Positions 23,791-60,000 of a DNA stretch of 60,000 nucleotides are shown piece by piece. Origin of the DNA: Apostichopus japonicus. Lineage: Eukaryota > Echinodermata > Holothuroidea > Aspidochirotida > Stichopodidae. Numbering within the stretch: the first letter of the stretch is position 1; each line of letters begins with the position of its first letter. Where the stretch lies: the NCBI RefSeq assembly GCF_037975245.1, contig NC_092572.1, forward strand, positions 8,139,501 to 8,199,500, given 5' to 3'. Position numbers and translations under genes: made by a program. The notes beneath the pieces are model-generated. The model was not told where the DNA came from. It was given only the letters and a program-made list of their open reading frames with translations, and made no database searches.

Positions 23791-25824
23791 CTTGATCAAT
23801 TGATCGAGTATTGGACATTTGGCATGCCATACACGTCCAAATGATCAGTTTCGATCCCACTCCCTCCCTGTCCCAACCCGTTCCTCCGAACGGCACTGGT
23901 CTATACATAGCGCTGTCTGACCAGCTTTAGTAGTCTCTATTCCATGACAGTTAATATACCAATATGATCGTGCTTGATAATATTATGATTATGTTCACGT
24001 TCCCAGTTTGCGTGTAGTTTTGCGATATAGAGACGCAGACGCCTGTCAAATGAAATATGAAAAAAATATCTAATGCAGAAGCACATATAGAGTTTATAAT
24101 AATTGAAATCATCATATGTTTTATCATTTAAAAATAACTTACCCTTTAGAAAATGGCTACCGTGAATTCACTTGTATTTCAGCACATCGTGTACATTATA
24201 AATAGTTCAAAATGGCGACGACGGCGTCATGTGACATATTGCACAATAGGGGAATTCCGGTTGCGGTCGCACTTCTGTTATCAGTAAAACTGAATCAAAC
24301 TTTATTGCAATGTACATGACTTGACTTATCATGTCGGGCAAGTGAAACAATTCAAATAAAGGAAGAATCTGGTATCATTTTTAAGACACTGTATTTTGGT
24401 TTGGGGTCTTTTAGGAGAATATGTAAATTCAACAATTCAAAAATAATACGTGCTTTTTTTTAAACGTTCTAAAAAAAAACATATATATGTAATGTACAGT
24501 ATGTTGTAGATCCTATTATTTCATTTAAAGGGCATAATTTTCTACTCTCTGTGCCCACTATCACTTCAAATATAGCCGAATATTTGTCTTTTGTAAATAT
24601 TTGTAAATTTAAATAGGTTATTAATCCCATGTTTAAAAGTCACCATTTTGGACATGCAAATGATTTATTGAGGGGGTATGTAAAATTCGTTCTGTGGTCT
24701 TTAGAAACTTCGTATCAAAACATATTCCAGCAGAAAAAACGGAAAGTTGTATGGTGACACTGGCATGGAAAGTATCGCGATTGGGAAATAATGAGATTTC
24801 AGGAAATTACGAGAATTATTATATCTCATCAGAGGTTGTTGATTCATTGAGCTTATCCTTGCAGTACGGTTAATAAAAAGGTGATGACAATATGGTTTAT
24901 TAATATGATTTGGAAAGTTTCTATTCATGAACAGTTTAACCATTGAAAACGTTCTGGTACGCTTTCTCATGTGTGAAAGAAAATTTGACTCAAAAGTTTC
25001 CAGAGAGAGAAATCTAAAATGACCTTAACTACATCAATAATTGGTTTAGATTTGGTGCAAAATGCAGCACAGTGGTAACCAAAAGCTAAACGTTGTGTGA
25101 ATATAATACGTAAACAGTGGCAGTATAGCGTGGGGTTTGTGGCCCCTACACTTCCCCTTGTCCTTTGAGAAAAGTCCCCACTTCATACATTAAAAGTGTA
25201 CCCCTCTTTGTTAATTAAAGGGATTTTTTTATGGACCTTAATTATTCTATCTTTATATTCAAATCTAGTATTTCTATATTTTAGCACCATTTCGTACAAT
25301 AAATACAAACATCACCTTTACTTCTACTGAGTTAATATTTTCGTATGTTCTTGTTCCTAAAGCAAAAATATAATCACGCATTAATCCGAGAATGCTTCAA
25401 TACGCCTACATGACAGATATTCAGAATAAGAACCCTTTAAGGGTTCCACAGCTTTTCCCATATAACTGCCATCAACAATACCCAAGACTTCCAACAGAGC
25501 CAGTACACCAGATCTGTCAACCTCCCGAAATGGCAGCTGTCGGTCTCCACTGTCAGCCACACCGCCCCCCTGCCCCCCGCCCACCCTTACACACACATAC
25601 CTTACGTACCGAATAGAGATAGGGAATTAGAAACGACAAAGAAACATATATTTTTCTTTTCTTTTCAATAACATTAACATGTAATGACAGAATATACATC
25701 CATACATATAAAGGAATGTTAATTACACACATAACAATATAGTTAATAACCCAAAGCAAAAATTCATTTCCCTCCAAATTAGCACTTTCCCAATATCCAC
25801 AGTCATCTATCCAAATGACATAAA

Positions 25825-26100
25825 CAGTGGCGTAGCTAGGTTATTGTGAATGTCTGGGACCAGGGTTGGTGGGGGGGGGCGGTGATACCAAACACCGGAA
25901 AGAAATAACCGCTCATCTGTTGCATCTCAAACGCGTCACACGTTCTCTTCAGAGCCACATCCTGGAGTCAAGTAGTATCAGAAATCAAACACTAATCACC
26001 CAAGCCCAGACATTGGTTGGGCTTGGGTTAATGTGGACTTTTCTTTGGGCCCTAGTTTTATTGCTGCAATGGGGTACCATTTCTCTTTGCTACGCCACTG
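25825..26100. mobile_element. 276-bp MITE with CAGTGGCGTAGC inverted ends
   Basis: The left end CAGTGGCGTAGC (25825-25836) is the exact inverse of the right end GCTACGCCACTG (26089-26100). The flanks gacataaa and gataaaaa match at 6 of 8 positions, consistent with a decayed 8-bp hAT-type target duplication. No transposase frame; internal G-run near 25869. Confidence 0.75.
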
Positions 26101-26789
26101 GATAAAAACCTGCCTACCACTTACAAAGAGAGAAATAAATCATTCAAATTGTGATGGATTTGTTGTAAGGACAGGTTCATGGAAAAACATAGTGACAAGT
26201 GAAACAGGATTAAAACAAAACTAGTCTAAACTAGAAATAAAGAGAGAAGTACTATCACGTGAGACATAGCATTTAAACCCTAATGTAAGATATGTTATAC
26301 AAAGTGAATAATATCCACTTTATATTTAAATTTAAGATAGTGGATGCGTCTAACCACTAAGCAGACTTATACGTGTAGAACAGTAGAGTAAGACGTTCAA
26401 TTAGAGTCCTCCTTTGCATGAGTATGAGCACAAGGCTCTAGTGAGTAGGGGATCTTAGTCATGCAACAATATTTAAGCTATACTGTGTATCAAAATGCCC
26501 CTAGTGCAAGTACAGACCCATTACGGTGAGTATGAGTACGATACAAGTAAGATACAATGCAATTTTCACTGAGATCACAAAGTATCGATGAAACGTGTAT
26601 ACTAGTTGAATGTAGAATGAATAGGACATTACATAGGGAGAGGTATGAACAGACATGAATAGACTATTATAGATGATGTAGAACTGAGCAATATCAGACA
26701 ATTCAAAATGCCCGGTAATATATTCGTACATCGATCACGGTATCTTCTGCAGTACCTATCACGAATACATATTTCAAACGTCTGGTATT

Positions 26790-27300
26790 AACAGAAAGGA
26801 CACTATACTATACTATGACAACAGTGAATACAATAGTATACACAAACATATCAGGTATTTTATGGGTAGACAGGACACAACAGATATTAGCTATGACATG
26901 GAAAACGGCGAAGCATCGATAGTTTATATATAAATAGACATATCATGTCTTATATTAGCACTCAGGACAGAGCAGGTACTATACTATAATCATGGACAAA
27001 ACAGAAAAGTATCAGAAGTATCATGTATTTTAATAACATACAGGACAGAGCACATACTATGCTATAGACATGGACAGAACAGTGAAGTATCAATAGTATA
27101 CACAGACATATCAGGTCTTGTCTGAACAGACAGGTCAGAGCACATAATATGCTACTAAGCAGTGAGGTATCCGAAATATCATGTATTGAATTAACAGTCA
27201 GGACAGAATGACTGTTATGCTATAGACATGGGGGAAAAAATGGAATATCCATATCAAAAACAGAAATATCATGAATTGTATTCACAGACTAACCAGAGAA
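26790..27300. repeat. degenerate ~100-bp tandem repeat
   Basis: Recurring blocks caggacagagcacatactat, gctatagacatgg, acatatcagg/atcatgt and agtatcaatagtatacac appear about five times with many differences. An old minisatellite with no coding sign. Confidence 0.6.
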
Positions 27301-28281
27301 AAGCTATTAAATACACATGCAAAATCAGTAGACTATCAATAACATACACAGACAGGGCTTTCAGTACAACAATCATTACATCTAATTTCCAAGTACAGTG
27401 ATTGATATTATTATCAATTTTGTTTTGTACATTTTGTTTTTCTTTCTTACTTTGTTCTGTTATTTTCTTTCCTTTTCTTTAGGGTTACTAGCTTTGATAA
27501 ACATTTTATGTTTTTTTTCTAGTATCCTGTATATACCATTACTGCACTGTTTTTGTATGTCTATGTTTATGCAAAATATATTAACCGAACTAACTGAACT
27601 GAACATAGATATCTACCTTGATAATACTGTCAACACTTCCAACATAACAGCTGTTTTGATGGATCTTGGTTTGTTTTCCTTATCATGGCTGTATACTGTA
27701 TGGTCTCTAGGTGTAAGGTACGTGTCCCACAGTTGCCATTGTGATTTGAAACATGTGGTTGCTAATGGTATGACTTCAATGAAATTGGTATCACTCACAA
27801 AGCGTGTATTATTTAACAGGTTTTCCAACTTGCAGTATATTTCTACAGGAATATGTATTTACCATCACATATGTTAGAAGTATTCATATTTGCTGGTAGG
27901 ATTGATTACAATTGGATGAACGTGAACTACAAGAAATTTACTCACACAAAATACTTAGTTCACAAGAGCTTGCCATAGAACGAAAAATGATACTGAGATG
28001 TCATCTAATATTCTATTACAAAGAACATATTTTTTAATTACATAAACCATTCACAAATATCTATATTTACTCTCTTTATAATTTCACCAAATTTGTTGTG
28101 TACTAAAAAGAACAAATATGCACATGATGAACTACTGAATTAAACTTGTACTGAAATATATTGATACTTTATCATATTATATACTACAGTCCACAAAAAA
28201 ATCAATCACATTTTGTTGGTAAATACTCGACATAAATATTGCCAAATATAATTCTCTTACACTAGAGATAGAAAAAAAAAA

Positions 28282-52496
<24,215 letters not shown>

Positions 52497-53509
52497 TGCT
52501 CACAATCTGGCTAAAACTGGTTGAATCTAAAACTTAAGAAAGCAGAAAATATCATTTGTTTCAGTCTTTTAAAGAACAATATTTGGACTTAGAAGTCGGT
52601 AAATGATAAATTTGAATGGGGAAAAGGAAGAGGAATTAGCCACATCCACAAATAAGCTCACAATGCAGTCCCATGGAAGCCTAGCCTGCCCAGTGCCTAG
52701 GGTTAATAGGTTGCATTTTAATCATGTGTACCTGTATCCATAAAGCAATACTTCATTGCTAGGCGGCCTAGTATATAGATCTGTTTGTTACGACCGAGGA
52801 GTTTACAGTGCACATGATATACGTGCTTCAGAGGGAGGAATCAACCAGTGGGAATCAACCATCTCCTAGCAATGGTTTATCTACTGTATCAGGAACACAG
52901 TGCTGTGAACATTTCCCTCAAATATCATGCGAACGCACATTTATTCACATTTCCTTCAAATATCATGTGAATGCACTTTAATTTGAGTGATTCTGTACCA
53001 TCTGCTATTAAGTATTATATTGCTAAACAGCTGAACTGGATATTCAAGTGATAAAACAGAAATAATGGCAATTGATGAAACAATACTATGGATAAGACCC
53101 AATTACAAATAGATCTTGCCTGACCTTTATCTTCTTCAGAAGAAAGTAAGCCTGGCTTAGGCCCTAACTTTATGGAATAGGGGAAAACAATTGAATACTT
53201 CACAGGTATTGCAATTCAATTTACTCATTTTCAATGAAACAATGGTACATTAGGTAAAGGTAACAATCAATAGCACGTTAATATAATATCTTTAAATATA
53301 CATGATCATACGCACTGAACTTTGTGCATGATAATTCTTTAAAATTGCATTATTTCCTGAAAATTGATGAATAAATGAATGAAAATTATCGTGAAACTAA
53401 CCCGCGTATATAAAGTATATATGCTTACCACCAACAAACCCGTTCACTCCCAGTAATACAGTAACAACCTGAGTTTTCAAGAAATCGATCTCGATTGAAT
53501 GTAACTTAC

Positions 53510-53640
53510 ACAACTGCTGCTAAGGTTAGGTTTGAAGCTTGAATTATAAATATTTCTCTGATCTTCCAAAAGCTGGATTATCTTCGTTCCTGTCGTCGGT
53601 TTGCACAGATGACTAAAATCACAAGTCTTCCAGTAGCTTG
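53510..53640 (-). other. ATP6V1A: possible 5' UTR first exon of ATP6V1A
   Basis: A donor GTTGT|GTAAGT lies at 53509-53504 on the minus strand. A matching acceptor TTTTAG (52527) lies 30 nt upstream of the start codon. The upstream limit is a guess. A non-coding first exon is common for this gene in animals. Confidence 0.4.
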
Positions 53641-53999
53641 TCAATACTGCTTCACGTGATATTGACGGATGCTTGTACTAACCTAAAGTGCTAAATTGAC
53701 TACTTTGTCATATTGTGACGAATTTATCATTGTATCATCAGGAGTGACCTTTGTAAGCTACACTAACTTTGTATACCCGTATAATAATACACGAAACATG
53801 TGTGTGTAATATTTATAAGGCATGTAACTTAGCCTAAGCTTACTTTCCGTGTGTGAGGAACACTAAAGTGTTGAATCTTAGTTTTGTTATTTGTCATCTG
53901 GTTACCAGTTCCAACCTCAGGAGCTTGTGTTTTATGCAGTAACAATCGGCAGGAAGGTAGAAGTGTTACGTATTTCATTCATCCTGTTTTCGTCGTAGA
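53641..53999. promoter_or_regulatory. bidirectional promoter interval of ATP6V1A and NAA50
   Basis: The only stretch between the inferred ATP6V1A first exon and the NAA50 start codon. No TATA box stands out. A TCACGTGA palindrome sits at 53652-53659. Both are widely expressed housekeeping genes, consistent with a shared promoter; exact start sites cannot be placed. Confidence 0.55.
53652..53659. promoter_or_regulatory. TCACGTGA E-box (CLEAR core)
   Basis: Palindromic core of the CLEAR element bound by TFEB/MITF, which in vertebrates drive lysosomal and V-ATPase genes. It lies next to the inferred ATP6V1A first exon. Motif and position only. Confidence 0.5.
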
Positions 54000-54007
54000 A
54001 TGACTCG
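54000..54007 (+). CDS. NAA50: NAA50 first coding exon (8 coding bases)
   Basis: ATGACTCG then GTAAGAAATG. Phase joins to AGGTGTGACAGAG at 56462 to give MTRGVTELGD. No other upstream ATG joins in phase with as good a donor close to the divergent promoter. Confidence 0.75.
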
Positions 54008-57000
54008 GTAAGAAATGAGTTTGTTATGTTACCCAGGCCTATCTCGATCCCGTCGAACGTTATCAGTTATAAGAACCTAGCCTATCTTTATTCCCGCGAC
54101 TTTAATGAGGGGTTTATAGCCTAGGGCCTAACACACGCAGTTTTGTTAACACAGTCAGTGCAAGCAATGTAGCCTCCACCATTGTATAAGTTAGAAGTCA
54201 TACAATAACTGATGATGACTGTACTATGCTTTGGCTAAAGTAACCCTCACCAAAAGCTTCTTTTTGGCCAAACCTGAGCAGCTGAGCAAGGTCACCAGCC
54301 CTGGCCTCATGACTTGATGAATCGTGGTTCATGTTATGACCTAAGCCTAGCCTTACCAATGTTACTTAGACCATGCCACAGAAACTTGCAAGTTCATTTT
54401 CGCTATGCCTGTAAATAATAAACCATTAAATGAATTTATTTTCATGTAATGCACATAAGTATGGGAGTATTTCCATAGCCAGGTCTACGTTAGTGCCTAG
54501 GCCTAGGTATATATTATTGGTTGTAACGACTTCCCCAATAATTATAGGTCGTGGCTCCCCCCTCCCCCCCCCCTCAAGATTTGGGTCGAACAAAACTTGC
54601 TGACTCTCAAAAAATGGTTATCTTTTTCAAAATCAATAGCAAAATCTGTAAAATATGAGAGAAATCAGAGATGTGATCAATTCTGGGAAAGTTCTGTGAA
54701 ATAGTTAAAGATTTCGTTGGAATATTTCAGAAAGGATTTGTTGCAAACTTTTTTAAAATGCATAAGGAATATGATGAATTTAATTCATTCAAATTTTCGG
54801 TTTTGGAGCATTTTGCCTGCAGTGCCAAAGGCTGCCTATTTACAGTGAATCAACAGATCAACACATTTTCTAGCAATTTTATTCTGGTTTGGCAATTTCC
54901 AACAACTCTTACTAGAGCGGGCTTCCCCGTAATGCTTGCACGTCAATCTGAGATAGGCATATTTAAACTTTTCATGGAATCGTGTACTGCCTTCATCTAG
55001 TCGCTTGTTTGCTGTTTCAACAGTTTTGGAATCCTTTATTACAAAAATAGAAAAAATATCCGCAGATATCCTTTGAACATAACCCTGGAAATCCCCATAG
55101 TCATCAAATTCCTGTTCCATTGTCATGCACTGCAGCACGGTCAGGAAAAGTGTTTTTTTTCCTGGGATCATAAATCCGACAAAGTCGGATTTCTCGCTGC
55201 GGAAAGCAGTAAAGGGGGATATCTGAGGCGGGATGTGCCCCCCTCAGAAGCTGAAGCTTTTTGAAAATTGAAGACCCAATTGACGCGATTTGGTGGCCTA
55301 TTTGTACAGTGATTGCCAGTGTACTACACATGTGTTAAACCATGCTACGGTAGCACATGAATCGTTTTTATCCTGTATAAAATTTCAGCAAGTTCCCTAC
55401 CTTTTTAAATTTCACATTCACTTGAAATATTTTCTAGGTAATTGCACTTTTCCAGAAAGGATTTCATATATCTGGGACCTCAACAAGTTCATTGTTGTAT
55501 GCTGTACAGTACTGACTGCAATGTTATTGTCCATCGATGTCCTGTTCATCCCCCCCCCCCCCCCCCGCGCCAGCACATATCAGGACAGTTCATAGGTTAC
55601 ATCAACCATGAGCTATGATTGGTCAAGTTACACGCGTGAAAATTGTGCTGAGTAATTGTAAGAAGAAATAGTGATTAATATATTACATAATATGCGTTGG
55701 TTGGTCAAAATAATAATTGGTTGGTCAAAGCATGTATAATATACAGTATATGCTAAATTGCATGCATTTCAAGTCAAACTTGAACCTAAGAACTGATCTG
55801 ATGGTGTTCACTTTTTAACATGTCTTATTGATTAGAGGCATTGAAGACTCGACCCAAACCGCGTGCCGCGCTCTCAAAAAGTTGACTTTCTGTTGCTTGC
55901 AAGTGAAGATTTCTTCTTGTCGCTTCAAAATGCGGACATTAATGAAACATGATACCTTGTGATCTTTTACCTAGACCTGAGTTGTCTATCGCTGCTATGT
56001 ACACTGTTTTGTGGGTATTGACCGTAGCTGTATACATTGACTGTACACTAGTGTCTAATTACCGACGGTAGCAAGCTGTGTGTGTATATTCTGGGATCGA
56101 CGGTGGTGTCTAACACATCTGTTACACCTCATTCGTAACTAGGTCAGATTCCTGACATGAGACGTTTCTTTGTGTGCAAGTCTTCACACCCTTTAAAGAA
56201 AACTTTTGTTTCCCCATGCATTGCCAAAAGTGCCAATTCTTCTGGGAAAATTACCTTATCATAATAATGTGATTGTATGGAACTGACAAACCTGTTGGAG
56301 ACATTTAGGCTCTAATTTAAGTCTTCTTGTTTGGCATCAGTTTGTATTTTTAAACAGATTCATGCAAAATCTGGCTCAAACGAAAAACTCTGACCATGCT
56401 TTACTGTACAGTATGTTGTTCAGTTCTCATGTATTCTTTTCTCTTTCTTTTTTCCTGATAGAGGTGTGACAGAGCTGGGAGACATCACTCCCCATAACAT
56501 CAAACAGCTGAAGATTCTTAACTCGGTTGTCTTTCCAGTTTCCTACAATGATAAGTTCTACAAAGATGTGCTGGAAGTTGGAGAATTGGCAAAATTGGGT
56601 TTGTACCTCAATCGCTCTACTCCCGACTTCAGTAGCAGGGAATTTATCTATGCAGTATCCCAGCATTTTTTTTTTCTTTGACTAGAGTCTAGCTGGCATT
56701 TATCATGTTACCAATACTGATAAAAGGTTGTAGCCATGGGGCCGAATCACCTCCACAAGTCCAAAATATCCAGAAACAAAAGCTTTGTTAGGCACACATC
56801 CAGGCAACCACTAACAGACACATTTTTGGGTTTTTTATCTCAAAGAAGAAGCAAAAATTGTAGGACAATTACAGAGATTAACTTCAGTAGTGTTGTACAG
56901 GTATTTTATCATTTTGCTATATACAAAGTAGTTTCTTATTCCACATTTGAAGCGTTGAAAGGAAACAGTTGGTTGTCAATGATTGTTTTGACTCGATACC

Positions 57001-59193
57001 AGAAGCGTTAATTCTGGTTACAGTACTCCCCGCTTTTAGTGATATCATTAAATTCATCCAGTGATTACGTTCTTTAACGATCATCAGTGTACAGAAACCA
57101 ATCACATTTAAACAAATCAGATTTTTATTTTGCTTTCCCTTCAGCTTACTACAATGATATCGTCGTCGGTGCTGTATGTTGCAGGATAGACACAACACCC
57201 GAGGGCGCCAGACGTATGTACATTATGACATTGGGATGTCTTGCCCCGTACAGAAGGCTTGGTATAGGTATGTCCATGCACCACTGATTGTTTCATTTCT
57301 TTTCCATTTGAATTTGTTTGTATGTGTGTTTGTAGTTATGTGGTTTGTTTGTGGGTGAGAGAAGCAAATAATGAGCTTTTTTAAATTTTAGTGAAATTGG
57401 CCAGGTGATATGCCCTCTTATTTTAGGGTTGTAGAGAAGGCGGTTTCCATTTTAAATATTTCTATGAGTGGTAAGTAAAGAACATCGTTTGGAGGCAACT
57501 TAGAGTGAAAGGGCCAGATTGATATAATAATCTCACTATATATCTAGAGGTTCTGCTACTCAGTATATTCCAAGGTTATGGGACAATTGTTTTATATGCT
57601 GGATTGAATCCCTTTTGTAGGCACAGCATGGCCATGCAGGCCACCTGTTAAGAACCCCTGCTGGATAGTGTCGTAATGTCAGCAAGTTAATGGCCTAATG
57701 AAACAGGTTAACTTTGCAGAAGATCCTGCAAGGATGGTAGGCTTTATGCTGTAGATGAGCAGTTTTTGTTTTTATTTATCTCTCTTTGAAATGGTATTCT
57801 ACAATCTCTTAATCAGCAGCTACTGTAGTACTTCAATTAACCTATTTATCCTCTTTGTAGCATATGTCACGGCAACCCTTCTAACCTTTTCTCTTCCTTA
57901 GGTACAGTGATGTTGAAACATGTTCTAAAATACTGTGAAAAGGATGGAAATATAGATAATCTATACCTGTAAGTAGCACTAATTTCTTGCAATGTTTAAT
58001 ATATCTGATATATTATCTGATATGGATTGTAAATTTCTTTGATGTAATTAACACTAATAATGGGGCATTGCTGTTATGTGTCTCAGTGTTACTGCCCATG
58101 CCAACCCTCACCTCCCCCACCCCCTCCCTCACCCCCTTATTCATTGACCCAATAAACTACTTTCCGGTTAAGGACTGCTCAACCCACAGATCAGAATAAT
58201 TTATGTGTGCACCACTCAAGAAATGGCAAGATCTCAGTTGGATCTGGGCTGTTGCATAAACCACAATTGTCTGATTGATTTGCATTTACTTTCAAAGACA
58301 AAAATCTGTCTTTTATTTTAACCCATTGCTCAGAATAGAGATGACCTCAAGTTAAAAAATGTGACAACTCTTTACTGAGCTGAATGCAAGAAATTGTATG
58401 TTACTTAGAACTGCCTCTTTAAGGGTTTTTCCTTTCAAATACTGCATGAATATCTTGGAGTTTGTCATTTACCGGTATCATGATTTGAAAAGCTTTGTCA
58501 TATTCTGTCAAATAAATAGGCTGTAGATATTTACATGTGAACCCTAGATGTGTTTGCCAGGTTATATTCTTTTAGATACTTCTCAAATTGCAAAGAATCA
58601 CTTGTCTATAATGTGATGTAAGATTGGTACTGTAAGAAGGTATAAAAACATAGAGATTGGCTTATTAATTGTGAGCCTGGGTTACTTGAAGCTACACACA
58701 GTTCTAAATGATAGATGGTGTGTTGTTAGACAGGCAACCAGGTGATGCTACAACTTACCTGTCTCTGCGGTATAATGGCACTATTTCTAAGAAGCAATTG
58801 CTAGTGTACAATGTAGGTGAAGTGAATACATCTCAAGGTGTGAAGGATATGTCTAATTTTCTCTCACAAAGTAATGGTAAGAGTGAATCATTTATCATGA
58901 CATTTTCTTCTTTGTACCCTTTCTGTATTACCAGTATCTTCTGCAATTCATTTTCAAATTCTTCTCTGATTACTATCTCTCTCACCTCTGTATTTTTTTT
59001 TTGTCTACCCAGACATGTTCAAATAAACAACGAGTCTGCAATTGAATTCTACAAACATTTCGGCTTTGAAATCATCGAAACGAAACAGCACTACTACAAG
59101 AGGATAGAACCGGCCGAGGCTCACGTCTTACAAAAAACTCTCAAACGATCAGAATGTCAGGAGACACAAGTTGAAAGCAAAGAGGAAAAGTGA
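54000..59193 (+). CDS. NAA50: N-alpha-acetyltransferase 50 (NatE catalytic subunit), 5 coding exons
   Basis: GNAT-fold enzyme that transfers acetyl from acetyl-CoA to N-terminal Met followed by mostly hydrophobic residues; in animals also linked to sister-chromatid cohesion. Coding exons: 54000-54007, 56462-56598, 57145-57267, 57902-57968, 59013-59193. They sum to 516 nt, 171 residues, against 169 in human. Conserved blocks: ELGDITPHNIKQLK, FPVSYNDKFYKDVLEVGELA, AVCCRID, MYIMTLGCLAPYRRLGIGT (acetyl-CoA loop RRLGIG, 85-90), ESAIEFYKHFGFEIIETK and YYKRIEPAEAHVLQK. Exon 1 supplies only ATG ACT CG before GTAAGA, giving MTRGVTELGD in place of human MKGSRIELGD. The variable tail ends ESKEEK. Confidence 0.95.
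54836..55171 (-). pseudogene. fragment resembling ZSWIM/FAR1-type N-terminal domain
   Basis: A 111-residue open stretch on the minus strand in NAA50 intron 1. The pattern YAYLRLTCKHYGEARS then LPNQ, preceded by an Asp/Phe-rich helix region, recalls the Y-x-C-x-H-x-G...RPNQ pattern of ZSWIM3/FAR1-like proteins, which derive from MULE-type transposons. It ends before the expected C-P-A continuation and has no flanking exons. Most likely a decayed transposon-derived piece; recognition is by eye only. Confidence 0.35.
55550..55566. repeat. poly-C tract
   Basis: 17 consecutive C in NAA50 intron 1. Confidence 0.9.
58734..58876 (+). other. candidate cassette exon in NAA50 intron 4
   Basis: Flanked by TTGTTAGACAG and AATG|GTAAGAG, 143 nt and open in the incoming phase, encoding about 47 residues with no recognised homology (for example YLSLRYNGTISKK). 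Inclusion would shift the frame and stop four codons into the last exon, removing the conserved C-terminal part. Supported only by splice-like borders. Confidence 0.25.
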
Positions 59194-60000
59194 GTTGGCA
59201 GATTTCACTCTTGGAACCAGATTAGTTGAGAGGCAGTGTAAAACAGCCTAAAGGGATTTCCAAATGGATGCCATGAGGAATATAAGTAGAGGCCTACGAT
59301 TATGGTCATTTGCTTATTTAATTCCTCATTCATTGGTTCAACTTTGATTTACTTGGAGCGTGATTGTTAGAGAACTATTTGCAACTTTTCACAACTATCG
59401 TCAAAGATAGTTGCATACTAACTTAAATGTAACCCATATTGCCCCGAAATGTTCCAAATATTCCAATTTGTAGCCTCCTTCATACATTGAAACTTTTAAA
59501 ATAACTCTGTCAAGATCAATCAAAACCTCCCTCAAAGTTGTTATGATAGTTTTGAACAATTTTATCAGGTCAAACATTTGGAGGGGGCAACAGAAATGAT
59601 CTTTTGAGCAGCTTAGAGTGATACAGAACTACAGAATGAAGGGATACAAGTTGTGTTTCATAAGTAAACTAGTACAGACCCACAGTCCTTGTGTCAGGGT
59701 CTTCTTGTACTTGTGATTTTGTACTTGTACTACAATGTTGCTTCACGACAGTTATTCTCCTTTTGCAATGAATGCTTCGCCTAATTAAAATTATTGTTAA
59801 CAGATTGGTTTACATAGGTCAACCAAAAAGATTATATTATGATATTAACTATGAAAAAGGTTTGTTTTTACTTTTTGTATTTTTGTGCTCTTGTACATTG
59901 TTTGCTTTGAAACAAAATATGTCTCAGGCTTTTATTGAAATAATCTGAAACATACTTGTCAATTATCTCAAATTGTTGCCTTAAAGCTTCAATTTATCGC
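59194..60000 (+). other. NAA50 3' UTR and flank
   Basis: Follows the TGA at 59191-59193. No further gene seen. A short acttgtact-type repeat lies at about 59704-59732. No AATAAA is seen; ATTAAA-like strings occur near 59783. Confidence 0.5.

Larger units (their letters stand above)
22318..28281. other. intergenic region with repeats and a MITE, no gene recognised
   Basis: Between the convergent 3' ends of the pseudokinase gene and ATP6V1A. Open frames here are short, unrecognised and lack splice-supported neighbours. Contents: short direct and inverted repeats (23583-23790), a CpG-bearing patch with AAAATGGCGAC and GTCATGTGAC (about 24209-24260), a hAT-like MITE (25825-26100), and a degenerate minisatellite (26790-27300). 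The part just below 28282 is probably ATP6V1A 3' UTR. Confidence 0.55.

Noticed and set aside
24209-24260. YY1-like AAAATGGCGAC with GTCATGTGAC as an orphan promoter
   Set aside because: No start exon or open frame with splice support was found on either side; kept only as a mention in the intergenic entry.
27398-27877. 159-codon open frame with a hydrophobic start
   Set aside because: The hydrophobic part is T-rich low-complexity sequence (tttctttcttactttg) and the rest matches nothing recognised. It lies antisense to the likely ATP6V1A 3' UTR.

Overview
The window is animal nuclear DNA: AT-rich, intron-rich, with GT-AG splice junctions, many minisatellites and MITE-like elements, and no bacterial-style operons. 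It carries V-ATPase subunit A and NAA50 head to head, and two Ig-domain receptors, one of them with a NACHT domain. That combination suggests an invertebrate deuterostome, perhaps an echinoderm; the species assignment is an inference. All gene models were built by eye from splice-site consensus, reading phase and family knowledge, without transcript data.

Left third (about 1-22.3 kb): two divergent receptor-like genes start about 2.7 kb apart. On the minus strand (11257 down to 1283) eight exons join in phase into a predicted 1091-residue protein: signal peptide, two Ig-like domains, one transmembrane helix, a short cytosolic linker, then a NACHT NTPase with its helical domain. This puts an NLR-type signalling core on a cell-surface Ig receptor. 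On the plus strand (13976 to 22317) fourteen exons give a predicted 667-residue protein: signal peptide, two Ig domains, transmembrane helix, NPXY-containing juxtamembrane segment and a tyrosine-kinase-like domain. Its catalytic loop and DFG motif are destroyed, so it is a predicted pseudokinase. The genes share an Ig-Ig-TM layout on phase-1 exons but differ in cytosolic module. The shared spacer holds a perfect GTCACGTGAC palindrome and a TGACGTCA site.

Middle (22.3-28.3 kb): no gene recognised. It holds degenerate short repeats, a 276-bp hAT-like MITE and an old minisatellite.

Right (28.3-60 kb): ATP6V1A (minus strand, 14 coding exons, 615 residues) and NAA50 (plus strand, 5 coding exons, 171 residues) are head to head, about 1.5 kb between start codons. 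The same head-to-head neighbours occur in human. A TCACGTGA E-box lies in the shared promoter interval. ATP6V1A introns are packed with tandem arrays. Two of these arrays are built from copies of the adjacent exon's 3' end plus its 5' splice site, giving rows of decoy donor sites. A 196-bp MITE with a 7-bp target duplication and a 275-bp tandem duplication are also present.

V-ATPase subunit A and NAA50 are housekeeping genes. The two receptors look like lineage-specific, probably immune, surface proteins.
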